Translations under genes and position numbers: made by a program
Notes under the pieces: generated by a model
The model's input: only the letters and a program-made list of their open reading frames with translations
Told to the model about the DNA's origin: nothing
Databases searched by the model: none
NCBI GenBank assembly: GCA_903881265.1
Contig: CAIRSV010000203.1
Coordinates: 1-5,676 of the forward strand
Direction of reading: 5' to 3'
From: an uncultured Bacteroidota bacterium
GTDB taxonomy: Bacteria; Bacteroidota; Bacteroidia; Chitinophagales; Chitinophagaceae
Length of the DNA: 5,676 nt
Shown: piece by piece, positions 1 through 5,289 of the stretch
Layout: the number at the start of each line of letters is the position of its first letter
How positions within the stretch are numbered: the stretch's first letter is position 1

Positions 1-11
1 AAACGCATCAT
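1..11 (-). CDS. Possible start of a further minus-strand gene (cut by window edge)
   Basis: Ten bases after the stop codon of the hotdog-protein gene, the minus strand carries two consecutive ATG codons (11-9 and 8-6), then CGT and the window edge. The spacing would fit a second gene in the same operon. Only three full codons are visible, so neither the reading frame nor a product can be supported, and this could be a chance ATG. Confidence 0.2.
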
Positions 12-21
12 GAATGAATTT

Positions 22-435
22 TTAGTCGGCCACAAAAATAGTCAATTCACAAGAAGCAATCAGTTCTTTATGTAGAAATATTTTCCCTTCCACAATGTTG
101 GCATTGCCAATGTGATGCAGTGTTTTTAGTTCAGTTTCAAGGTATGAACCAACCTTAGGAACCTGTCTGATCGAAACATTTTTTACAGCGCCGATGTATC
201 CAATTGGCACTTTCTTATCTTGCGATGTATAATAATATCCAGTACCAGCTGCCGCACTTTGTGCAATATTTTCTATAAGTCCACCTTCGGTAAACGTACC
301 ATTCGAAACAAGGACATTATCGTCCTTTATTGTAAATGACGTCTTGATGATGGTTTCATCAGACTGAAGCAATGTATCAATCATTTGAAACGGAAATTTT
401 TGAGGCAACAAATCGGCTGCAGATTGTGGAAGCAT
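22..435 (-). CDS. Hotdog-fold protein, 3-hydroxyacyl-ACP dehydratase-like (FabZ/ApeP-type)
   Basis: This complete 137-residue protein resembles the FabZ-like hotdog dehydratases that remove water from 3-hydroxyacyl-ACP in fatty-acid or polyene synthesis; it is probably cytosolic. What shows this is LLPQKFPFQMID (residues 9-20), matching the FabZ entry motif LPHRYPFLLVD, and GGLIENIAQSAAA (51-63), matching the central helix of FabZ, with Glu55 at the usual catalytic glutamate. The usual GHFP histidine motif is missing: the aligned stretch reads VSNGTFTEGG and contains no histidine. FabZ-like proteins of Bacteroidota pigment/aryl-polyene clusters have similar short sequences, as I recall, so a role in flexirubin, dialkylresorcinol or a related lipid is possible but inferred. 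A non-catalytic or thioesterase-like activity is the alternative. The start at 435 puts the conserved motif near the N-terminus as expected. The gene is divergent from the 747 operon, and another gene may follow it at the left edge. Confidence 0.8.
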   Translation of the reverse strand: MLPQSAADLLPQKFPFQMIDTLLQSDETIIKTSFTIKDDNVLVSNGTFTEGGLIENIAQSAAAGTGYYYTSQDKKVPIGYIGAVKNVSIRQVPKVGSYLETELKTLHHIGNANIVEGKIFLHKELIASCELTIFVAD

Positions 436-481
436 CTTGTAAAAGTAACTGAATAAATTGAAGATTTTTTTTAGACGTCGA

Positions 482-616
482 TGAATTTGAACGCCACTAA
501 CCTGAGGAAAAAAAGAGGTAAAAAGACATTATGAAAATAAAAAATATCGGTAATGAGCGCAACAGCTGAATGAGAATGCTTGTCTGCAAAGCATTGCCAC
601 TGAATTGCAACGCCAC
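482..616. repeat. Imperfect 16-bp direct repeat pair in the spacer
   Basis: TGAATTTGAACGCCAC at 482-497 and TGAATTGCAACGCCAC at 601-616 match at 14 of 16 positions, 119 bases apart. The shared core AACGCCAC is GC-richer than its surroundings. This could be a pair of protein-binding sites, a decayed repeat or coincidence; nothing else in the sequence decides between these. Confidence 0.4.
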
Positions 617-628
617 GAAATCAATTCA
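575..628. repeat. Two adjacent 7-bp inverted repeats (possible hairpins)
   Basis: AATGCTT (575-581) and AAGCATT (589-595) are perfect complements around a 7-base loop. Directly after, TGAATTG (601-607) and CAATTCA (622-628) are perfect complements around a 14-base loop. Neither is followed by a run of T on either strand, so they do not look like intrinsic terminators. They could form in an untranslated leader or serve as operator sites. The stems are short enough that chance is a real alternative. Confidence 0.4.
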
Positions 629-746
629 ACTTCATCAGTGTTACCAACATATTTAATCAGACAATCAGTCGATTCTAGGTACAATTAAATTGATCGTAGC
701 TTTTTATCGGTAAATTATTTTACTTTTATCTCCTTAACTATTTTAT

Positions 747-1043
747 ATGCTTGAAATTGTGGCGCTCATATATCTCACACGATCCATTGGTCAATTAGCC
801 CTTAATAAAGGCTTGAAGCCCGGAACTTGGAAACTTTATACTGTGCTAGCTTGGTTTGCTGGAGAAATCACTGGACTGATAATTGGCTTTACTATGTTTG
901 GTATGGAACGCCCTATTATGGCCTTATTCGTTGGCATCCCTTGTGCGGTTGGCGGATATCACATTATCAAAGCAACACTAGAACGAAAACCCGATGTCTT
1001 TGCGGATGATATCAATCAGATTGGTGATAATTTAGTGCAATAA
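747..1043 (+). CDS. Small hypothetical membrane protein
   Basis: This is a 98-residue protein that I cannot assign to a named family. It has two clear hydrophobic segments, about residues 30-52 and 56-75, joined by a very short turn carrying Glu54 and Arg55, which suggests a membrane hairpin. The first 19 residues are also fairly hydrophobic and could be a third, amphipathic or membrane-bound helix. Glu40 lies inside the first clear segment, and Pro65 and several glycines lie in the second. The tail (79-98) is polar and acidic. The ATG at 747 is preceded by an AT-rich stretch without a Shine-Dalgarno sequence, as is common in Bacteroidota. Its stop is only 2 bases before the GlmU-like gene, so the two are almost certainly co-transcribed and probably translationally linked. 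A role in envelope or sugar-nucleotide metabolism can be guessed only from this neighbour. Confidence 0.8.
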   Translation: MLEIVALIYLTRSIGQLALNKGLKPGTWKLYTVLAWFAGEITGLIIGFTMFGMERPIMALFVGIPCAVGGYHIIKATLERKPDVFADDINQIGDNLVQ

Positions 1044-1045
1044 TT

Positions 1046-2239
1046 ATGAACTACATACTTTTCGATGATGAACGCTTTCATCACTTTCTTCCCCTAACCC
1101 ATACAAGACCCTTGGGTGAATTGCGATGCGGAATTCTCACCATGCGTGAACGATGGGAACATATTTTACAGCAATCAATTTCGCACAAATCAGCAGCGTA
1201 TTTACAGGAAAAATATCCGTGTGTTATTTCAACCGATAATATCCTGATGAATAGTGCTATTTTCCCTTCAGCAGCATTGACTGATGCCATCGCTGCATTG
1301 AACGAAGGCGAATATCTTATGCAAGATGAAACATTACTTTGTATCCGTTTGAATGAAGCTGATACGATTCAATTTGATTTTAAAACTCCCCTCGTTAATT
1401 CAACCCGAAAATCACTTACTACAGAAATCCTTTTACTAACACAACCTTGGGATTTATTCGGCATGAATGACAGGGCTATCCGTGACGATTTTGAGCTGTT
1501 GACAAAGGGAAAAACGTCACAAGCTATTTCAAATACGAATACAGTTCTTGGCAATCAACTTTTTATCGAAGAAGGTGCGAGCGTTGAATGCAGTATGATT
1601 AACACAAACACTGGTCCGGTTTATATTGCCCGCGATGCCGAGGTAATGGAAGGTTGTATGATACGCGGGCCTTTTGCCTTAGGCGAACATGCCGTCTTGA
1701 AAATGGGCGCTAAAATTTATGGCGCTACCACTATCGGCGAAGGTTGCAAGGTTGGCGGCGAAGTCAATAACTCAATCTTCTATGCCAATTCAAACAAAGC
1801 GCATGATGGATTCATCGGCAATGCAGTCATCGGCGAATGGTGCAATTTGGGAGCCGACACAAATAATTCCAATCTTAAGAATAATTACGAGGAAGTCAAA
1901 CTATGGAATGAGAAGAGAAAAACCTTTGTGAAGACTGGACTTCAATTCTGCGGACTTATCATGGGCGATCATTCAAAATGCGGTATCAATACGATGCTCA
2001 ATACAGGCACTGTAATCGGCGTCAGTTGCAATATTTATGGGGCAGGTTTTCCGCGAAACTTCATTCCATCATTCAGTTGGGGAAGTGCCAATGGTTTTAT
2101 GGAATATCAATTAGCCAAAGCAAGCGATACCGCTTCACGCGTGTTTGCACGACGTCATCTAGCGTTTGATGACATTGAAAAAAAATTACTACAAACTGTG
2201 TTTGAAAACACCGCTGAGCAGCGCAATTATCAGTCGTAA
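1046..2239 (+). CDS. GlmU-like sugar-phosphate nucleotidyltransferase / acyltransferase (Bacteroidota type)
   Basis: This 397-residue protein resembles the alternative GlmU family of Bacteroidota, thought to act on glucosamine-1-phosphate to make UDP-GlcNAc for peptidoglycan and lipopolysaccharide in the cytosol. The N-terminus (MNYILFDDERFHHFLPLTHTRP) and RPLGELRCGILTMRERW (residues 21-37) are typical of that family and replace the glycine-rich LxxGxGxRM loop of classical GlmU. From about 160 to 340 the protein shows hexapeptide-type repeats, with many I/V-G steps, of a left-handed beta-helix acyltransferase. Within it, KAHDGFIGNAVIGEWCNLGADTNNS (starting at 251) lines up with the E. coli GlmU acetyltransferase site, making His253 the likely catalytic base. 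NLGADTNNSNLKNNY corresponds to the classical NIGAGT..CNYDG stretch. The nucleotide and sugar specificity cannot be read from the sequence; another sugar-1-phosphate is possible. It sits 2 bases after the small membrane protein gene and 20 bases before the transporter gene. Confidence 0.88.
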   Translation: MNYILFDDERFHHFLPLTHTRPLGELRCGILTMRERWEHILQQSISHKSAAYLQEKYPCVISTDNILMNSAIFPSAALTDAIAALNEGEYLMQDETLLCIRLNEADTIQFDFKTPLVNSTRKSLTTEILLLTQPWDLFGMNDRAIRDDFELLTKGKTSQAISNTNTVLGNQLFIEEGASVECSMINTNTGPVYIARDAEVMEGCMIRGPFALGEHAVLKMGAKIYGATTIGEGCKVGGEVNNSIFYANSNKAHDGFIGNAVIGEWCNLGADTNNSNLKNNYEEVKLWNEKRKTFVKTGLQFCGLIMGDHSKCGINTMLNTGTVIGVSCNIYGAGFPRNFIPSFSWGSANGFMEYQLAKASDTASRVFARRHLAFDDIEKKLLQTVFENTAEQRNYQS

Positions 2240-2259
2240 AGAATCACCAACTCCTACCC

Positions 2260-3429
2260 ATGTTTAAACATATCACACGCACAGTCTGGCTACTTTCATT
2301 GGTCAGCTTGCTAAATGATTTCAGCAGTGAGATGCTGTATCCTGTGATTCCTTTATACTTGAAACAGATCGGCTATACAACGATTATAATTGGTCTGTTG
2401 GAAGGTGTGGCTGAACTGATTGCAGGCTTTAGTAAAATCTATATGGGGCGTTTGTCTGATTCATTTCAACGACGCTTACCCTTCATACAAGTGGGCTATC
2501 TGTTGAGTATTCTCTCACGTCCTCTTGTTGGTTTTACTGCATCACTTGCGCTTATTTTTACAGTACGAAGTATAGATAGAATCGGGAAAGGAATACGTAG
2601 CGGAGCGCGCGATGCCTTGTTGGCAGAAGAATGCCAGGAAGAAAACAGAGCTGAAGTATTTGGCTTTCATCGTTCAATGGATACCGCTGGTGCGATTCTT
2701 GGTCCCTTAGTTGCCATGGTCTATTTATATTTTCATCCTGCAGATTATAGAACTATTTTTATAATCACGCTAGCACCCGGCATTTTAGCTAGTTTGTGTA
2801 CGTTTTTACTCAAAGAGAAAACACAAGATGTGGTCACTGCGCGAAGCTTTTCATTCAGAAAAAACTTTTCGTTTTATAAGGAAGCACCAAGCTCCTATTT
2901 GAAATTTCTTGGTTTACTGTTATTGTTTGGTATAGCAAATAGTTCAGATATGTTTCTCTTATTGCGAGCAAAAGAGACAGGCCTTTCAGAAGCCAATGTC
3001 ATTTTACTCTATATGCTTTTTAATTTAGTGTATGCAGTTTTCGCGTTTCCTATCGGCAAACTCGCCGATAAATATGGACGTATGAACATGCTGATCATAG
3101 GTTTAATCATTTACACTATTACATATCTCATCTTCGGTTACACGCAACATATCTTCATGATAAGTGCAGCCTTCATTGGTTATGGACTTTATTATGCGTT
3201 TACCCAAAGTACACTGAAGGCATTGTTGCTCGAACGTGTTGATACCTCTCAAAAATCAAGCGCCATTGGATTTTATGAGGGTGTCAATAGTTTCTTTTTA
3301 CTTGGTTCGAATGCATTAGCCGGTTGGGTTTGGTATCAATTCGGTGCTACTAGCATGTTCACATACAGTAGCGTGATTGCATTTATTGTGTTGCTATTGA
3401 TGATTCGTCAAAGCAAGTCAACTGCATAA
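2260..3429 (+). CDS. Major facilitator superfamily transporter
   Basis: This is a 389-residue polytopic inner-membrane protein of the usual length for a 12-helix MFS carrier. The first helix starts near residue 9 and carries the acidic LLNDFSSEMLYPVIPLY stretch (17-33). The loop between helices 2 and 3 has the MFS motif A as GRLSDSFQRR (63-72), and its counterpart in the second half is GKLADKYGR (266-274), supporting two six-helix halves. DRIGKGIRSGARDALLAE (106-123) after helix 4 is a signature of a bacterial and archaeal MFS subgroup of mostly unknown substrate. RSMDTAGAILGPLVA (138-152) is a motif C-like helix 5, often seen in exporters. A charged central loop spans about 184-212. Drug or metabolite export is the default guess, but the substrate is unknown. 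The gene lies 20 bases after the GlmU-like gene, probably in the same operon. No terminator is visible after it. Confidence 0.9.
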   Translation: MFKHITRTVWLLSLVSLLNDFSSEMLYPVIPLYLKQIGYTTIIIGLLEGVAELIAGFSKIYMGRLSDSFQRRLPFIQVGYLLSILSRPLVGFTASLALIFTVRSIDRIGKGIRSGARDALLAEECQEENRAEVFGFHRSMDTAGAILGPLVAMVYLYFHPADYRTIFIITLAPGILASLCTFLLKEKTQDVVTARSFSFRKNFSFYKEAPSSYLKFLGLLLLFGIANSSDMFLLLRAKETGLSEANVILLYMLFNLVYAVFAFPIGKLADKYGRMNMLIIGLIIYTITYLIFGYTQHIFMISAAFIGYGLYYAFTQSTLKALLLERVDTSQKSSAIGFYEGVNSFFLLGSNALAGWVWYQFGATSMFTYSSVIAFIVLLLMIRQSKSTA

Positions 3430-3458
3430 CATAATCCGCAACAACGTAGATTAAGTGT

Positions 3459-3466
3459 TACTTTTG
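3459..3466 (+). promoter_or_regulatory. Candidate Bacteroidota -7 box for the AMP nucleosidase gene
   Basis: TACTTTTG is a perfect match to the Bacteroidota -7 consensus TAnnTTTG and lies 20 bases before the amn start codon, which would give a short leader. No TTG -33 element is present at the expected 19-21 base spacing; the region there reads ATAATCCGCAACAACG. The site is plausible but unproven, and read-through from the transporter gene is also possible. Confidence 0.4.
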
Positions 3467-3486
3467 AGCTTATAAAAGCATCCTGT

Positions 3487-4257
3487 ATGAAAACAAAACA
3501 AGACATCGTATCAAATTGGCTGCCTCGGTATACTGGCGAAGAGTTGGCCAATTTTGGCAACTATATTCTCTTGACAAATTTTTCAAATTATGTAGATCTG
3601 TTTGCGAAGAAACATAATTGCCCGATTGTTGGTAAAGATAAACCGATGCAATGTGCCACAGCCAATGGAATAACGATTATCAATTTCGGGATGGGTTCGG
3701 CCTCTGCTGCAACGGTCATGGATTTATTAACAGCGATTAGTCCAAAAGCAGTGCTATTTCTAGGGAAATGTGGTGGCTTAAAAAGAAAAAACAAAGTGGG
3801 TGATTTGATATTACCTATAGCAGCTATCAGAGGCGAAGGAACAAGTAACGATTATTTCCCTCCTGAGGTACCTGCTCTTCCTGCCTTTGCGCTTGAGAAA
3901 GCCATTTCTACTACGATCCGCGACAAAGGCTTTGATTATTGGACAGGAACGTGTTATACCACTAACAGAAGAGTTTGGGAACATGATACTGCCTTCAAAG
4001 AGTATCTAAAACGAATCAGGCCAATGGCGATTGACATGGAGACAGCGACTATTTTTATCACCGGATTTTACAATCATATTCCTACGGGTGCTTTATTGCT
4101 AGTAAGTGATCAACCAATGGTTCCAGAAGGCGTAAAGACGGCTGAAAGCGACAAGTCAGTCACGAGTGAATTTGTCGAACGACATTTAGGAATCGGTATT
4201 GATTCCTTAAAGCAATTGATCAATAACGGCAATACGGTGAAGCATCTAAAGTTTTAA
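3487..4257 (+). CDS. amn: AMP nucleosidase, short form
   Basis: This 256-residue cytosolic enzyme is predicted to hydrolyse AMP to adenine and ribose 5-phosphate, a purine-salvage and adenylate-control step. It belongs to the nucleoside phosphorylase (NP-I) fold: INFGMGSASAATVMDLL (65-81) and AVLFLGKCGGL (88-98) form the phosphate/ribose-site core, IDMETATIF (182-190) is the ribose-binding Met-Glu motif, and LLLVSDQPMVPEG (203-215) contains the Ser-Asp pair (207-208) whose Asp contacts the base in this fold. E. coli Amn has about 480 residues with an extra N-terminal regulatory domain. This protein lacks that domain, as is usual for the putative AMP nucleosidases of Bacteroidota. Another purine nucleosidase or phosphorylase specificity is the main alternative. 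The ATG at 3487 follows a perfect -7-like box. The gene ends just before a bidirectional terminator and is convergent with nusG. Confidence 0.88.
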   Translation: MKTKQDIVSNWLPRYTGEELANFGNYILLTNFSNYVDLFAKKHNCPIVGKDKPMQCATANGITIINFGMGSASAATVMDLLTAISPKAVLFLGKCGGLKRKNKVGDLILPIAAIRGEGTSNDYFPPEVPALPAFALEKAISTTIRDKGFDYWTGTCYTTNRRVWEHDTAFKEYLKRIRPMAIDMETATIFITGFYNHIPTGALLLVSDQPMVPEGVKTAESDKSVTSEFVERHLGIGIDSLKQLINNGNTVKHLKF

Positions 4258-4275
4258 AAATATAGGACTATATAA

Positions 4276-4306
4276 AAAAGCCGGTAATGAATCATTACCG
4301 GCTTTT
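4276..4306. terminator. Bidirectional intrinsic terminator between amn and nusG
   Basis: The arms AAAAGCCGGTAAT (4276-4288) and ATTACCGGCTTTT (4294-4306) are perfectly complementary around the loop GAATC. The core is GCCGGTAAT, flanked by A-tract and T-tract. On the plus strand the stem ends in four T. On the minus strand it is followed by six T (complement of 4274-4279). It lies 18 bases after the amn stop and 22 bases after the nusG stop on the opposite strand, so it can end both convergent transcripts. Confidence 0.93.
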
Positions 4307-4328
4307 ACATCTATTTTATGTGAATCAT

Positions 4329-4907
4329 TTATGATACTTTTTCGACCTGCATATAGCTTAGCTCAACAGGTGTAGCACGTCCAAATATTTTCACGATAAC
4401 TTTTAATTTCTTCTTCTCGTCATTAATTTCTTCGATAGATCCATTGAAATCGTTGAAAGGACCATCAATGATTTTAACGCTTTCGCCGATTATGAACGGT
4501 TCAGACATAGAAACACCGCTATCCGCTAGTTCATCCATTTTGCCAAACATCTTATTGACTTCACTACGTCGTAACGCATCTGGGTGGTCTTTCCCAAGGA
4601 AATGTATAACGCCCGATACATTTTTAATTGTTTGTATCATATCATCAGACAGACGCGCTGCAGTAGCTTCTAACAAGATATAACCAGAGTAAAGAATTTT
4701 TTCTCTCATCACCTTCTTGCCACCAACTACTTTGAAAACTTTTTCAACAGGGCACATTATTTGACTAATCGTGTTACCCCAGCCAGACCTGCGAATTTCA
4801 ATATCAAGGTATTCCTTGATTTTTCGTTCTTTTCCGCTTAGTACTCTAAGAACAAACCACTTATTTTCAGTTTCTTTCTTCTCAACCGGTTCTAGTATAG
4901 GATCCAT
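4329..4907 (-). CDS. nusG: Transcription termination/antitermination factor NusG
   Basis: NusG binds the RNA polymerase clamp to increase processivity and links it to Rho or the ribosome. The 192-residue length is close to the family norm. The NGN domain begins at KWFVLRVLSGKERKIKEYL (residues 16-34), the Bacteroidota version of the usual W-Y-V-x-x-x-S-G-x-E start, and runs to about residue 105 (VSGVIHFLGKD at 97-107). A linker follows, then the KOW domain: IGESVKIIDGPFNDFNGSIEEIN (from 140) and GRATPVELSYMQVEKV (176-191). The first 15 residues are an acidic, low-conservation extension. The gene is 11 bases after secE, so the two are co-transcribed. Unlike the common arrangement, no rplK follows; the transcript meets a terminator instead. 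The assignment is secure. Confidence 0.97.
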   Translation of the reverse strand: MDPILEPVEKKETENKWFVLRVLSGKERKIKEYLDIEIRRSGWGNTISQIMCPVEKVFKVVGGKKVMREKILYSGYILLEATAARLSDDMIQTIKNVSGVIHFLGKDHPDALRRSEVNKMFGKMDELADSGVSMSEPFIIGESVKIIDGPFNDFNGSIEEINDEKKKLKVIVKIFGRATPVELSYMQVEKVS

Positions 4908-4918
4908 TCGTATGTGTA

Positions 4919-5113
4919 TTATTTAAAGAATTTGTAGAACGTTTCAAACACTAATTCAGATGAGCCATCCATTGCAAAAATAATGAGGGTCAACAAAATG
5001 ATACTCACCAACGTGATCAATGTTGCCTGCTGAAGCTCAGTCCATGTAGGCCATGTCACTTTATGAATCAGTTCATCAAACGCCTGCTCGAAATAATTTA
5101 TTATTTTACTCAT
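4919..5113 (-). CDS. secE: Preprotein translocase subunit SecE
   Basis: SecE is the essential small subunit of the SecYEG channel and clamps SecY in the inner membrane. This is the short, single-helix form of 64 residues found in most bacteria other than enterobacteria. A cytoplasmic amphipathic helix (about residues 3-17) leads into the conserved KVTWPTWTELQQATLITLV (18-36). One transmembrane segment follows (about 31-48), then a short tail with DGSSELVFETFYKFF. The position between tRNA-Trp and nusG is the classic secE location and confirms the call. The ATG at 5113 has no clear Shine-Dalgarno sequence; an AT-rich 35-base gap separates it from the tRNA 3' end, so it probably depends on the tuf-tRNA transcript and its processing. 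Confidence 0.96.
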   Translation of the reverse strand: MSKIINYFEQAFDELIHKVTWPTWTELQQATLITLVSIILLTLIIFAMDGSSELVFETFYKFFK

Positions 5114-5148
5114 GTTTTACTTTTTATACAAATTTTAGTTTCTTATTG

Positions 5149-5219
5149 CACGGGCACTAAGATTCGAACTCAGATCAAAGGTTTTGGAGACCCGTATGCT
5201 ACCATTGCACCATGCCCGT
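5149..5219 (-). tRNA. trnW: tRNA-Trp (anticodon CCA)
   Basis: On the minus strand a 71-base cloverleaf can be folded by hand. The acceptor stem is ACGGGCA/TGCCCGT, with discriminator G. The D arm is GTGC-AATGGTA-GCAT and the anticodon loop is CTCCAAA, giving CCA for UGG codons. The T arm is CTGAG-TTCGAAT-CTTAG and the variable loop is four bases. The 3' CCA is not encoded: the discriminator is followed by CAATAAG, so CCA must be added by tRNA nucleotidyltransferase. The anticodon stem CGGGT/ACCTT has a C-T mismatch at 27-43 and a G-U pair at 28-42, leaving three Watson-Crick pairs. The position between tuf and secE is the usual one for this tRNA. Confidence 0.95.
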
Positions 5220-5224
5220 AAAAA

Positions 5225-5262
5225 CAATTAGCTAATTGTCATATTTGCCAATTAGCTAATTG
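5225..5262 (-). repeat. Tandem pair of identical 14-bp palindromes, hairpin plus T-run before tRNA-Trp
   Basis: CAATTAGCTAATTG, a perfect palindrome, occurs at 5225-5238 and again at 5249-5262. The flanking bases are also repeated ((T)CATATTT follows each on the plus strand), so the unit is duplicated with a period of 24. Because each copy is self-complementary, the two copies can pair with each other in the minus-strand transcript as a 14-bp stem with a 10-base loop. That stem is followed directly by five T (complement of 5220-5224) and then the tRNA 5' end. It could be a weak terminator or attenuator between tuf and tRNA-Trp, an RNase processing site, or a double operator. Only 4 of 14 pairs are G-C. 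Confidence 0.75.
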
Positions 5263-5289
5263 CATATTTCAAAGATACATTAATTATAA

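Larger units (their letters stand above)
436..746. other. Divergent intergenic spacer without a convincing gene
   Basis: This 311-base AT-rich spacer separates the minus-strand hotdog gene from the plus-strand gene at 747, so it should hold promoters for both. Matches to the Bacteroidota -7 box TAnnTTTG are only partial: TACTTTTA at 447-440 on the minus strand, and TAAATTAT at 711-718 on the plus strand with a TTG 18 bases upstream (690-692). Neither is convincing. Two tiny open frames exist (531-569, 12 codons; 570-656, 28 codons), but neither has features supporting translation. A short palindrome CAATT-A-AATTG lies at 682-692, and the 9-mer TATCGGTAA occurs at 545-553 and 705-713. The inverted and direct repeats in the middle are listed separately. 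Confidence 0.6.

Noticed and set aside
570..656. Open frame of 28 codons in the divergent spacer, and a 12-codon frame at 531-569 just before it
   Set aside because: Both are within chance length, lack a recognisable motif or promoter, and overlap the inverted repeats; there is no evidence for translation.
1081..1290. Minus-strand open frame inside the GlmU-like gene
   Set aside because: It is antisense to a well-supported coding region, has no recognisable domain and looks like a shadow of the real frame.
1719..2169. Plus-strand frames of 63-70 codons inside the second half of the GlmU-like gene
   Set aside because: They overlap the hexapeptide-repeat domain in another frame and show no protein-like motif. 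The real frame is intact, so this is not a frameshift.
3467..3480. Short inverted repeat GCTT-ATAA-AAGC between the transporter gene and amn
   Set aside because: A 4-bp stem without a T-run is too weak to call a terminator.
4444..4683. Plus-strand open frame of 79 codons opposite nusG
   Set aside because: It is antisense to the highly conserved nusG coding sequence and has no features of its own.
5114..5148. Possible independent secE promoter in the tRNA-secE gap (minus strand, AAAATTTG)
   Set aside because: It matches only part of the TAnnTTTG consensus and has no TTG at the right spacing; co-transcription with tuf and tRNA-Trp is simpler.
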